Below are positions 47,652 to 60,345 of a stretch of 64,000 nt of DNA, one piece after another (positions within the stretch are counted from its first letter, which is position 1; each line of letters opens with the position of its first letter). Both the position numbers and the translations under genes were made by a program. The DNA lies in NCBI GenBank assembly GCA_951230915.1, contig OX579635.1:47802001-47866000 (forward strand), read 5' to 3'. The DNA comes from Antitrichia curtipendula. Lineage: Eukaryota > Streptophyta > Bryopsida > Hypnales > Leucodontaceae. The notes beneath the pieces were generated by a model. That model saw only the letters and a list, made by a program, of their open reading frames with translations, was not told the origin of the DNA and did not search any database.

Positions 47652-49326
47652 CCCTGCCTTCAATCCACCATAACCGCATTCAAGAACCGAGCTCCGAAAC
47701 CCCTGCCTCCGCTCAATCCTCGGAAGGACACCGTACACCCTGCCAAGACAGGCAAATTTGGAAATCCTCCGCAATCGACGTTGCAAAGTCACTGCAGAAG
47801 ATGAAATACAATCAAATGTGTGCAGGGGTGGAAGAGGAACAGATAGAAGCTGTGGAACAGGAAGAACTGAACTGGAGGACAGAGGAGCGCAATTGGAAAC
47901 GTGAAACAGCCGGGAAAGGCAGGAATATTGGAAAGGCTCGGTAACAGGGCTCCACGTGGAGGTGGACGCCTGCCGCAGACGGGCGACAGCGGCAAGGAGG
48001 TCGCGCAACGACAGCAGGAGGTGCCTTCCCGTCGTCAGTTACCACATGGAGAACGTGGGTTGGTTGCTGCGTCGTACGACAGGTACTACGCGGTCTCTAG
48101 AATGACATAGCCACCGACATTGGGCCAGCTTCCATTAGCAGGTGGGACGGCTCGAGGTAACAAAAGGTGCTGTCCTTTTTCCTTCCATCTTCTGCACTAA
48201 AGAAGATCACCCATTTCCGACCAGCATCCCATTCTTGCAGCTTAGGCTGCTCCATTTCTGATCAGCTTTCAAGTAGAGTAGGTGACAGCTCCTGTCTAAC
48301 ATGACTAGCAAGAGCAGTAGAAATGTTCGCAAGGTGTATACTGAAAGCCTACAATGATCACAACATGTACATTGAAAGCCTACAATGATCACTTACATCG
48401 GTTTCGTAACCATCTTATGGGTGGAAATGGGTTTGCCTATATATTGAAAATGGGACAAAAAAAATCTGCACAAAAAGAATTCATAGTAATTTCGTTTTTG
48501 AGATTGATAGTCTAGAAAAAGATGGAATCCTGTTCATCTGTATTTCTATAGATGGGAAAAAAATTCCCCAACCTTCTCCATATTGCACATGGGCCAAATT
48601 GCTTAAGTGGTTGGAAATGCTAGGATAATCTCCTTTAAGTTACTTGGATTTCTGGATGGTTGTAAGCGGTAGTTCCCATGGAGGACTGGACTGGATCTCC
48701 AACCAATTCTACGGAGTTTTGCATGGTACAATTGTGGACCCAATTTTTGATGTAGAGTTTCGGTTCTCCCCTTTTTCCTCCCTCCTTGAATGTAGGATTT
48801 GCAAGGCCGTTTTCCTTCCCATCAACCCAACTTACTATTTTTCTAAATGTATTCTCCATTGTGTCCTTGCTTCACCTATTCCAAGACTTGCCTTCATGGC
48901 GTACCTCATTTATTGATTGCCACGTGCCACTAAATTCCAAACATTACAAAAGAAAAGTTGATATTTAATTGGAGAACGGGTGTGCATATGGAAGCAAGAT
49001 GTGGCATGGACTAGACCTTCAAGCTTGGTGCCTAGAGCTCCACCTCCGGTCCGGTCCCTGCATGCGTAAAGGCCCTAAGATGGAACCAAGGTTAAGTACA
49101 ACTACAACCAAGGTTACAAGTATGGTGGGGTACTGGGGTTTCCTTAACGTGAAACGGCTTTGAGGACATTTTGTGTTCTTTGGATGATTTCAAGAGGGTT
49201 TGGAGGATGGGAAAAATATACTTTTTCATTAAAATTGGTGGAATTGCTTGAGTGCATTTTAGTATTGTGATAGTATTGGATATTCTTTCACTATTGTATT
49301 ATTGATCTTTCAAAAGAAGAAGATGC
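47652..49326. other. Lipase 5' flank and spacer
   Basis: 47652-48120 is GC-richer and open in the lipase frame upstream of its first ATG, without another ATG, so it is probably the 5' UTR and promoter. 48120-49326 is spacer; a 32-base phrase (tgaaagcctacaatgatcac) is repeated at 48342 and 48372. No gene recognised. Confidence 0.4.
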
Positions 49327-49330
49327 TTAA

Positions 49331-50058
49331 GGGTGATTGCAAGAAACACTTGTCCTATTTCTTGTCCCCTTGCTCTTGGACAAGTGGATTTTGGCTGTAA
49401 CTTTTGCATCGTTTGTCCGTTTTCTGTTAAATTTGAATTGAAGGTACACATAAAAGTTTTAGAAGTTCAGTATTTTTTCCAATTTTTCAAAATTTATTTA
49501 CTATTTTTAAACTGCCCCCGATTGGATGTCTACCTTGGCCATTTTAGGGGTTTTGAGTCCTATTTCCCATCCAAAAAGACGAATTTGAAAGTGAAAATTG
49601 GGAGACAAGGAGTTATACTAAAGTTACACAAGACTATGAAGAGATTTTCTAAAAATAGTAAAGTATCCACCTTCCACATGTGCTCAAAGTGCACTACCTA
49701 TGTACACGTGCAAAGAACACAATTTTTATTTTCCAAAAATAAAAAATAGTGAAAAAGGAGAACCTACAAGTAAGGAAAAATGTCTATTTTTTTTTGAATT
49801 ATTTGAATTATTTTACTATTTTCTAAAAATAAACTCAAATGTGTCTATTTTCTTCTATTTTCCTAGGCCTCTTTTTTTGTGCATAACTTTTAGAGATAAT
49901 TTTTTCTAGACTTCTATTTTCACATGTATACTTTTTTGAATGCTTTACAAATTATACATTTTTTTTTTTTTTTTTTAATTTTTATTGCAAAAGGTCATAG
50001 TACTACAGTACTATAGCCATTTTGGCCAGAAAACGGCAGGTGTTTCTTGCAACTACCC
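49331..50058. mobile_element. Element with 22-bp imperfect TIRs flanked by TTAA
   Basis: Left end GGGTGATTGCAAGAAACACT after TTAA (49327-49330); right end AGGTGTTTCTTGCAACTACCC before TTAA (50059-50062). The ends match as inverted repeats with three differences in 26 bases including the TTAA. The GGG...CCC polarity is opposite to that of the CCCCTAA family, so it is a separate group. The interior is AT-rich with a long T run near 49960 and no recognised protein. Confidence 0.6.
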
Positions 50059-50062
50059 TTAA

Positions 50063-50727
50063 CCTTCAAACAACAATTCAAACCCGAGAAGTTGGATTTC
50101 AAGAGAATCTTCATGAAATTTTCTTCAAAAGTTAACTACATATGAACTTCCTTGGTATCATTCTCTTGTCTTCACAAAATGCATCTATGAATCTAAATCT
50201 TAGATTTTGAATCACAATTTCAACTTTGCATTAGAAAGTTTGATCAAAATTTTGAATAGTGGCAATTTTCTACTAGCCGCCAATCTCTTTGTTCATTGAT
50301 TGAACAACCATATTGTTTGACTCCTAAATGCCCTAGGGGACCAAATGTGGGGTAAAATGGTTTCAAGTCCAATTCAAAGTACTATAATCTTTACTTTCAA
50401 TGTCCAAATTCAATCAAACTTGTTGGAAAATTTGTGCTCTCTCTTCATTCTCCATGCTCCACACACCAAAAAGGAATGTCACACCTTGTCCATCAAGAAG
50501 GGCTTCCCACTGACTCATCTTCTCATACTTCATAGAAGTTTGCTTCTTGGAGAAATTGTGACTACCTCTAAATCATTTTTAATTAATATCAGCTTATGGT
50601 TATGCAAATCAAACATTGACAGGGAAAATTGTTGTGATGTTCACCTCGACCGAATCAACCATATCTACATGAAATTTATGCAAAACAAAGCATACAAATT
50701 TTTATTGAAATGGCAAGAAAGCGTGTA
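50063..50727. other. AT-rich spacer
   Basis: A 177-residue plus frame begins at 50345 and runs into the neighbouring MITE. Its sequence is that of AT-rich DNA with no recognised domain, so it is not called. Confidence 0.4.
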
Positions 50728-51141
50728 TGGTAGAACCACCCATTTCCAATTTAGGATCCATACTCAGTCTATAGGATGCACCAAGGTTGGAACAAATTTC
50801 CAACCAAAGCTTGAAATGTTTTTTTTCTCCTTTTTTAAGGTTGGGTCTAATAAGATCATGCCACATGTTCCGAAGTAGTGAGCAAGAAAATAGGAAGTAG
50901 TGAGCGAGAAAGTAGTTCTTGAATGATTAGAATTAGAAGTGTCCATATATTGGATATGGGTCTAGGCCAACTTTTGGCTTTCAAAACTCACAATAATTTC
51001 AATTCAAAGCATAAAATTACCAAAAAATTTGCAATCTTGATGATTTCTATCTTTTTACATAGCATAAAATTTGCATTGCCTTATGCTAATCCAAAACATG
51101 TGCATAATTGCTTTAGTGGTTGATTATGGGTGGTTCTACCA
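50728..51141 (+). mobile_element. TGGTAGAACC-family MITE, second intact copy
   Basis: A 414-bp element with the same 16-bp perfect terminal inverted repeats as 40989-41410, again flanked by TA on both sides. The interiors are alignable throughout (for example GGCCAACTTTTGGCTT and TAGTGGTTGAT-like words near the right end). Confidence 0.85.
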
Positions 51142-52497
51142 TAATAAAATAATTGCTAGCATACTAGAGTTATTCGTAAAGTAAACCCGAGTTCAGAGGT
51201 AAAACTAGGGTTTGAACCCCTGCTTTATGTAAAAAAGCAGGTGAAAAAGTAAAAAGCTCGCGCAATCAACACTAGCAAAACAAAACTTGGGACCAAACTT
51301 TCTTTCGCATCGAAATGGTGCCTAAAAAAGTTTGGACCTGAGTTTACCTGTCACAGAAATTGTACATTGACAATCTGTGAGAATGGAGGGTGGAGAGGTT
51401 GTTTTTATAATGAAATCCATTGTTCTTTATGAACTCTCAAAGGATATGGGTTTATTTTAAGATTGAGCTCCTCCAAGCTCTTACAAGTTACTTACAACTC
51501 CAACCATTTACATATCCCATATGGGTTGCTTTACCTCCTTTCACCAATTTGTATAAGAGCTTGTTTAAAACTGGGTATCAAACTAGGGATGACTTTACGA
51601 ATAACTCTACTACCAACAACCTAACAAGCAAAAACATCATGGACATCCCTTCGTCTTTTGACATTCCAATGCTTTTTAACACCTAAAATTTTTTCATGTT
51701 TAGAGGCCCATAACTGCTTCAAAATAGTAGGTAGTCCCTAAAGAAAGGCTAGAATCCACGGTTGCTAGCATGTGAGCCTAGGATCTTGAGTCCATAAGCC
51801 TAAGAGTCTAGGCTCTTATATTATAGGTACTTATATTATAGGTACTTATATTATAGGTACCTTCTATGGTTATAGGGTATTTATATTATAGGTATCTATA
51901 TTTTAAGCACCTTCAATGATTATAGGGTACTTATATTATAAGTATGTATGTAATAAATACCTTCAATAATTGTAGAGTACCTACTTACACTTAGGTTCAA
52001 GGCTCATAGGCTTGCATAACTAGGCCAATATACTAGCGTTGTTAGGCTAAAATCTTCATCGATAGTTATTTTTTAGGTCACACATTTGGATGATTTAGGA
52101 GTATTGCCCATTTCTCACTTAAAATCATTTAGTTAAAAATTGATCAACAATATTGTTGGAGTTCATTGCTTAGAGGGCAATCTAGGTTAGAGTTTCCCAT
52201 ACTCTCTCCACCAGACAACTCTAGGGGGGGGGTTGCCACTTGCAAAAATAATCTCTCACAAGTAGTCACAAAATATCCCCCAAAAAATAACTATGAAAGT
52301 TGTTACTTAGATCAAGTTTCACAATATTAAAAAACAAAGGAGTAAATGGAACTTAGATGGTTTTCTACAACATTTTCACCATAAGAATTGAAATATTTCA
52401 ATTCTATGTTTCACCTACAACATCTTTCAATATTTGTATATACATTAGTAATTTAGATATTCCCATAATCTTAAACATCCTTCTAAGTTACGGTTAC
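51142..52497. other. AT-rich spacer with tandem repeats
   Basis: No gene recognised. It holds the tandem arrays at 51816-51980, described separately, and a G run (gggggggg) near 52225. Confidence 0.4.
51816..51980. repeat. 15-bp and 50-bp nested tandem repeats
   Basis: Three perfect 15-bp units TTATATTATAGGTAC at 51816-51860 are followed by units of exactly 50 bp starting CTTC at 51861, 51911 and 51961, which themselves contain variants of the same 15-bp word. The longer repeat probably arose from the shorter one. Confidence 0.85.
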
Positions 52498-52501
52498 TTA
52501 A

Positions 52502-53030
52502 TCCCTAAAAGTCCCAAGGCCTTTTTCCATCAAAGACTAGTCAAAATTGTCATTTCTATTATAGAGAATCCAGTACTCGACTAGTCTAAAAATGCATGGA
52601 AAAAATTTCAATAACTTTGACAATGTAGATTGCAAGATATTTGCATTTAATAATAAAAATAAAAAAAATTCATTTTAAGATGATGCTTTGATTGCCCAAG
52701 AAACAATATTGTCCATAATTTTTCATCATTAGTCCACATAGAATGATTCAAAGCTTCAGATATAGAAAAAATGTAATATTTCAAAAAAAAATTAAAAATT
52801 AAAAAAATTCAATTTCTTTGTGATTTTTTTCAGTGAGCTGATTTTTGGATTTAGGGTGGCATAACTTTTTCTACCAAGCACCAATCAAAATAAAAATTAT
52901 AATCCCACAAAGCTAATCTAATTTTCTATCTATGAAAAAAAATTCAAAAAATCATATCAAAAATTGAGATCACACAAGTCTACCCCAAATCCCAAATGTC
53001 CTCCGCTTAGGGACTTTGGGATTTTAGGGG
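52502..53030 (+). mobile_element. TTAA-bounded element, short diverged copy
   Basis: Starts after TTAA (52498-52501) with TCCCTAAAAGTCCCAAGG and ends GGGACTTTGGGATTTTAGGGG, a 20-bp imperfect terminal inverted repeat; the right-hand TTAA has decayed to TAAA. The internal word GTAGATTGCAAGATATTTGC (near 52626) is shared with the other copies. No coding frame. Confidence 0.6.
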
Positions 53031-53034
53031 TAAA

Positions 53035-56000
53035 AGGTTGAAAATGAGGATTATCAACTCAAATTTCTAACATAGTATCAAATTTCTCAGAAGGCAAAAA
53101 TATTTTCTTGATAATATTTCAAGGTTGAAACTTCACCTTTTTAAACAATTGGGAAAAATTATTCAATTATTTTCTTACATTATGTTTGTGAAGATGCTAA
53201 ACAAGTAGGTTCTTAAAATTGGTACAGAAGTAGACATTCCAATTAGGTACATGATCCTATAATTAGAGTTGCATTGATATCACAAATTTGACTACTCTAA
53301 CATCTTGTCAACACACATTATTTGGTGGTAGTTTTTTTTTCAAAACATCTAAAGAACTTTAAAGGTTAACCCTAACTTGCACTAAAAGAAGACACTATAC
53401 AAAAAAAATTAGAAAATAAATGAGGCTTGAAAGCTATAGGATCTACTACATTCAATAAATCTAAATAATAAAACACTTACAAAATAAATTAGTTGCAAAA
53501 TTCTCCCTAAAATTTTACTTATGAGGATATTTTAAGAATATTTTTAAGAATACACTCTAAAATATTTTAAATTAATATAATTTTTAGAAATATGAATACT
53601 ATTTTATAACCCAAGCTATATACCATTTGCACACATCTAGATTGCACATTTTACACTAAGCACTTGCTCTAGGCACTCACACTAATTTCCAAATTATGCA
53701 CATTTGCATTAAAGTGTAGTCTATAGATTCAAACTTTATTCAATTATTGTGATCCATAGTTCATTTGAATTTCATGCAAAGATTTCCAGTAAATAAATCA
53801 CATTTTAGCCACATTAATACAAATTAATGCAAAGGGTCTTATACCATTCAAACTCTTCTACTAATTGAATAAATTTGGGTGCTTTCATTGTTTCAAACTT
53901 TAATGTCTTAAAATCTACAAATTTTATATTTTTAAATTTGTAGAATTCTAATTTGACAATCTTGTAATTTATCAACTTTTCAATACAATATTTTTGGTTT
54001 GTTTATTTGTAAATGTGTAAATATTATATTATAAAATTTGATCATTTTATTAATATTTTTAAATTTACAAAATACATTCAATGAAATGAAGCAAATTTTC
54101 TTATCAATTTATTTATATATGACTAAGCTACTAGTATTATAAATTGATTCTTGAAAGTTGGATTGAAGCAATTAGTTATAAATAGAATGTCAAGTTAAAA
54201 GTCATTTGGTGTGTATATTCTACAATAGTAAAAAGCTTTTGCATACTACTAGATGTTTTTTTTTGGTCAAATGCTTATATTGCCATTGCAAAAAATGAGC
54301 CCTTGTGTGCCCAAATATTTGAAGTTCATACTAGAAATGGTAGTTTATTCACTAAGAAGATGCAATTTTCTAAAACCTCAAAGGACAAGCCAATGACTTT
54401 GATTCAAACTTCAAACTTCAAACTTCTTCCTTCCATATATCTTAATGCATGAAATTTTTTATTTTTATTTAAAAAAAATGAAATATCCTATCTTCAATCT
54501 GTTATATGTATTTCCAATATTTATGTTAAAATTTGAAATTATTGTGAAATTTAGAAGTAAGATTGTAGAAACCTCATATCAATACATGATCTTAAACTTA
54601 AGAAATCCAAAAATCTAAAAATCATGTGTATATAATTAGACTTTGAAATGCTATAGTGCATACCAAATTTCCATGTCATTCTATACTTGGTTGCAAACTT
54701 TCAAATCCAAACTACAATAATTTATATATTTTCATGAATTATCCAATTTATTCTTTTGAATAAAAAATAGGATTAGAGAGCCTTATTTTGATTGTATTGC
54801 TAAAGAAATCATATTCTTGGGCATTAAAATCAAGATTTTGAAACTAGAAAGCAATATAATTATAATATATTGGGTGGTATTCTATTATTTTGAGACAAAA
54901 CTCCCATATAAAAATAAAATAAATAAAAATGTCAAAAATATAAATCAATTATGTGAATATTCTCTTAACAAAGTTACACTTATGAAAATAGATGAAAATC
55001 ATCAATTATGAATTGTGAACATTTTAGGACTTTGTCATCTTTTCCAATGTTAAATCACTAATTGCACATACACTCATAGAATAACAAATCAAAAGCCTTT
55101 TGCATATATACCAAACTAAATTTTTTAAGTGCATGTGCATATATGTTAAATATGTATTGTATTTATGAGTCCAATTTAGAATTAAATTCAATAAAAAAAA
55201 TACTATAACATACAAATTCATTTACAATACATATAAAAATGACATTTTCATCATGTCCAAATGGATTACATATTTTGTTCTCTTACAAAATACAAACATA
55301 GGATTGGACTTATAAATTCTTGTCGTGAATATTCAACAAAAGACTACAACATTTATACCAAACTTTCATATTAAATTCATGTTTGTATAGTAGAAAGAAC
55401 TATGTACTATGTTCTTTTGTAAAATTTATGTATATATAATAAATGCTAATGATACCAATGCAACATGAACATTCATCAAGATAGTATCCGACAATTGCAC
55501 TAATTCACTACACAAATCTCATATTATAATGACATTTGTATTATGGATTAGTGCGATATGAGGAATACTATTGGAGAATCCTCATATGCAAATTTAAGGA
55601 TACAAGTTTGTATTGGTGGCCAAGATGACCATTTCTACAGCTCCAACTTCATCAACAACATTCCCAAAAAAGATTCTTCATTTACATCCTCAATTTTTAT
55701 CCAAAGATATTGTAAAGAATGTACGAGCTCATTTCATGTCACTTGATATCAATCAAAGCAGTGCACCACTGAAACAAGGGAGAGAAATGAAATGATATGT
55801 TGAAAAAAGAAGTCTATTTGTACTATTAAAAATTCTAAAGATCGTTGGGTTGCAAAAGACATGCAAACACCAAACAATGCATTGAATAGACACACCTAAT
55901 ATGATGTTTGTATGAAAAAGGACGATGGTTAAGGCTTCTCATATAGCTATTCATAAATACCTCTTTGTGTCTAACTTTAATGAATATGTCGATTAAATGT

Positions 56001-57383
56001 TTCCATCAACTTTCAAGATCTTATTGTACTTGTTCAAGTCTTCTTGACGATCATTATCTACTAGAATAAAGTCCATTGCAATGCAACACCACCAAAAAAA
56101 TTCATCAAGGTGCGACATTTTGTCAAGAAGATGTTTGGATGTCATTAGGATTTAGCAAGAATGAACGGATGAAATCATGATACAATTTGCATCTAATATA
56201 AGAGAAGAGATAAAGAAAGCCCTCTTAGAAGGCTTTTGGTCCTTTGAGTCTATTGGTAGGCTTGCCATCAGTATGCCAAGGGACATTATTCTTGATTTAG
56301 AGCTAAAAATGTTTTTTGATTGATTTTGTCATTCAGGTGAATTGAATCTTTTCCAATTGTTGATTTGGAATCCTTTAATCTTCATACAATCAAGACTCTA
56401 CAGTCCATACAATTGGATATTCTTCAATTTGCGTATGTACAGTGCTACAAGTATCCTCACAAGTGTCTCTAACTAAGGGATAGCACAATAGAATTCATCA
56501 ATCCATTACGCATACAACTTCAATAAACTTGGAAGTGTTTTAGCCTAGGTAAGCACAATAGACTCACAATTGATTAAGAACTACAATAAAAGGGTGTCAT
56601 AGAGTGACAAGATAAAACAAGTTCACATTTTAAAATCTTTATTTATTGTACAATTATACTTTTAAAGTACAATTTTGGATATCCATGATTTGTAATACTC
56701 ACAAACAACAAGCTTAGAGTGAGCAACTAGCATGTACTTTGCAATTCCATGTAGGGTAAAGGGAACTATGAAAGGCAACAAGCTAGACTTGAATTTATAC
56801 TTTAGACTAAGTTTTTCCATGATCCACCACCACATTGGCACCAAGGTTAAAATTGACATTGAATGGCAATTGCTACAATTAGTTTGAAATAGAAAAGGTG
56901 AATCAAATTCTATAGACAACTAAAAGTGAGGCTTATTAGAACTTTTTCTATCTTTTAGATGACTTCTGTAATCTGGATGGAAAAAAAAAATTTTGTCATT
57001 AGAAGTTTGGGGGCACTAGAAGGTTGTTTTAGACCTGTCTCTAATATTATGAACTAACCAATGTTGGTCAAAATAATTCATAATATAAAAATCAAAATAA
57101 ATAAATGAAATGATTTAAAATGATTTAAAAATTATTACAATTTTTTATTTTGTTTGAAATATATATTTATTATTATTATCTGATGTAGCAGTCTCTCAGC
57201 CACATTAGCAAGCCAAGTTCCCATAGTTTGGGAACTCGGGGGAACTCATAGCCTTCTACACTTAGTCTAGCTGAATTTCATTTAATGCTAATATTTTTTT
57301 GAAACTGCTTGAATACATTTTCAGTGAATAGTATTGCAAATTTCCTTGTTGTGGTATTATTGACTTTTCTAAAAAAAAGATGC
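53035..57383. other. Long AT-rich spacer
   Basis: Over 4 kb of AT-rich DNA without a supportable gene. 53640-53880 resembles the dispersed repeat at 7775-7930 and 45300-45500. A small region at 55550-55800 has frames of about 60 residues on two plus frames, but no domain. A stem AGTTCCCA/TGGGAACT lies at 57215-57235. Confidence 0.4.
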
Positions 57384-57387
57384 TTAA

Positions 57388-58895
57388 TCCCTAAGTTCCA
57401 AGGGCTTTTTTCTATCAAAAAACACTCAAAACAACCATTTCTGTAGCAAAGAAAAAAAAATTATATTTTTTCTGCATATCTAACCTTAGGATCTTGTACT
57501 AGACTAATATAAGAATGTGTGGAAGAAATTTTACAAACTTTAACCAAGTAGTTTGCAAGATATTTGCGTTTAAAGTGAAAGGAAATAAGTTTTAGTGCAC
57601 CTTGCTCAATTACATTTTTTGGCATTGAACCTTCATAGCTTATAATTTTTGCTCTACTGCTTTTGAATTTTGAATTTTATATGATAAAAAATGGAGTTGA
57701 AAGTCTAGGAAAAAAATTCAAAAAAACTAGCACTTAGTTTTCACTCATCAAAAAATTGTTTAGTAGAAGTAGGTTCAAGATTGAAGGAAAATCTAAATTG
57801 TTAATAGCTCTAAGATGGAATTGAAATACACTAATCTTAACGGTGAGATTGTTCTAGCAAGAGATCTCAACCTTGTGAAACTTTTTTTTTGAAAAATTGT
57901 GAAAATTGAGGTCAGAAATGAATCCTACAAGTTCTTTTTTTCAAGAAGATGTTCTAATTGCTTAAAAACAAGATTGTCCATAACTTTCACATAACAAATC
58001 CAAATAGGATAAATCAAAACTTCCCATGCACATAAAAATATAATATATATAAACCAAATTTTTAAATGTTTAGATCAATCCAAAATGTATTAATTTTGGA
58101 GAAGCCAATTGAAGTTCAAAACTTCAAATTGAGTTCACCAAGTTGCATTCGATGGCTTCAAATATATGGGGTTGTATTTCCTTCATTCAATGTTAGTTTT
58201 CAATAAAAAAAATTGTTGAGTTATGTTTTCCTTAAAGTCTAATTATTGTGGTAAAATTTTCATGTCAATCCAAGTTATTTTGAATGTTTGGGAGCAATTC
58301 AAAGTTCAAAATTTGGACATTTTGGATTACAATGAACTTTGATGGGGTTTTTTTTCCCATACAATGTCCATTTCTGATAAATAAAAATTAAAAAAGTTGC
58401 ACATATTAGTTTATTTTTTGTGGCTAAAATTCCATATTAATACAAGAAGTTATGAGTGGCTAAGAAGTATTTTAGTAGAAAAAGGTTCAACCTCAGATGT
58501 GTATTTTTCAACTTTTCTTGCTATTTTTTGACATTTCAAAGCCATTTTGCAGATTTAAAGAGTCAATTGAATTATGTTTTCTTTCACCAATGTGTTTGTA
58601 TGCTAGTTTTGAAGTGCTTTATAGTTTAAAGTTTTTTCATTTGAGTAGGTTTAGAAATCAAATTTCACTTTCAAATGTGTTGCTAGGAAAATTTAAGCAT
58701 CCTTTTTCAACACTAAAACATTATAATCTTGCAATCTATGTGGCCAAATGACTCCAAATTTGATTTACATCATTTGCAACATGTACACTATAAGATTGTA
58801 AGGTTGAGATTTCCACACGTTAGTGACATTTAGATCTATAACACTTAAAAAGCAATGATGTTTTTGAATTCCAAAAGGCCTTGAGATTTTAGGTG
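57388..58895 (+). mobile_element. TTAA-bounded element, long diverged copy
   Basis: Flanked by TTAA (57384-57387 and 58896-58899). Starts TCCCTAAGTTCCAAGGGC and ends GGCCTTGAGATTTTAGGTG. It has the family word GTAGTTTGCAAGATATTTGC near 57549 and a single diverged relative of the 155-bp unit tandemly doubled at 10426-10735. No recognisable protein. Confidence 0.5.
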
Positions 58896-58899
58896 TTAA

Positions 58900-59952
58900 G
58901 TTCAATGACATAATAAAAAGGAGTTAGCAAATCAAGCATTGTCTTTAATCTAGGCCTCCAAGCATTGGACCTCCCTAATCAAAGGCTAAAAAATTCTTAT
59001 ATGAACTTCCTAACAATAAGAGGGGCAACTTTGTTTTTTCATTGCAATCAAACCAAAAATCCAATTGGGGTATTAAGACACGTGATCATCAAAAGCTATT
59101 GAAAAAATGAATATAAAAATGAACAAAAATTCTAAAAAATTCTAAATTAGCTGATGTTTTGAAGTCAAATAGTAGTGGTAACTAAAGAAGCTGAAAAAGA
59201 TGTTGGAATTACAAAACATTTTGTAGTACTTGTGTTGTTTAAAGTGGAGGAATTAAGCAACCTAACTAAGGAACAAGAGAGGGATGGGTGATCTTTTGCC
59301 AAGCCTCCATCTATCTCCTTCAAGCTAAAGCTTTGGCCCTTTGACTTTTAGGTGTAAAGAGCAAGGAGCTAGGCCTTGGTCCAAGCCTAAGCCTTTGACT
59401 TAAGTATTGAATGACTTTACAAAAGACATGCAACAAATTAGATCAACAACAATATAGGTATAAAAGGACTAGTTACCATATAAAGTAGCAACTTTTAACC
59501 TTGCCTCCGGGTATTCCATAGTCCACATTAATGTTGTTCTCTACAAGCCACAAATACAACTCTAAGACAAGAGGAAAAATAATAAGGTTTGTAAACCCTT
59601 GATTAAAATTGAAGCAAAATACAAGACATGAGGCTTACTATTCCAACTAACTATCAAACTTTGGCTCTCAGGAAGAGCTGTCTAACTCCTATTTTTGCAA
59701 AAATAGGCCAACAACACAAGAGAGAGAAGGCGACAATTCTTCCGCCTCAATACAAAATATGGGGATTACTATTCTAACTAACTATCAAATTTAGGCCCTC
59801 AAGGAACGTTGTTTTTATCTTCATTTTCATTTCCTCATACCCTACTAAAACCATTATATGCATTCCAAATTTCTAAAAAGTTTCACCCAATGGAGATAAA
59901 TTTTGTTTTTTATAATTTCTGCTTGGATTTTACAGGACCAAATGCCACGCAT
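58900..59952. other. AT-rich spacer with a local duplication
   Basis: A block of about 70 bp (ACTATTC.AACTAACTATCAAA core) occurs at about 59618 and 59748 as a diverged direct repeat. CCTATTTTTG|CAAAAATAGG at 59688-59707 is a perfect 20-bp palindrome between them. No gene recognised. Confidence 0.5.
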
Positions 59953-60345
59953 TAGGAAAAAAATGAGCCCTCAAAGGGGGCTTTGCAGTGAAAGTTCCCT
60001 TCAATGGAACTCATAGCTCCTTTGAGGGACAAAGGCCACTGTTCATCATCAATGATGAATAGTGGCTACATTAAAAAATATTATAAAAAAGAAAAAAGAA
60101 AAGCATGGTCGCACTAATGCCACATCATGTTCAATTTTTTTGTAGTTTTATAATTATTTTATTATTAATTTATTAAATATTTTTAAATCTATTTTGAGTG
60201 AACTGTCCCGCGCTGATTAGGTCCTCCAGATTGCTGGCCCAAAAAATAAATTATTTTTTTATTATTTTATTTTTTGACCAGCGTTCCCTGCTGTTCCCAC
60301 TGTCCGCAGACTCACGGTCATTTTGAGGGCTCATTTTTTTTCCTA
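59953..60345. mobile_element. MITE-like element with about 23-bp TIRs
   Basis: Left end TAGGAAAAAAATGAGCCCTC and right end GAGGGCTCATTTTTTTTCCTA are inverted copies apart from one A. Inside, CACTGTTCATCATCAATGA and GATGAATAGTG form a stem, and GGAACTCATAG is shared with 57235-57250. No coding frame. It lies just upstream of the gene at 60660. Confidence 0.65.

Noticed and set aside
47652..48008. N-terminal extension of the lipase in the same frame
   Set aside because: The frame is open upstream of the first ATG but has no ATG of its own, and the homologues start at the MQ position.
50345..50878. 177-residue plus-strand frame
   Set aside because: Runs from AT-rich spacer into a MITE; no domain and composition-driven residues.
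51200..51225. GGGTTTGAACCC considered as a tRNA T-loop
   Set aside because: No acceptor, D-arm or anticodon stems could be arranged around it; it is a simple palindrome.
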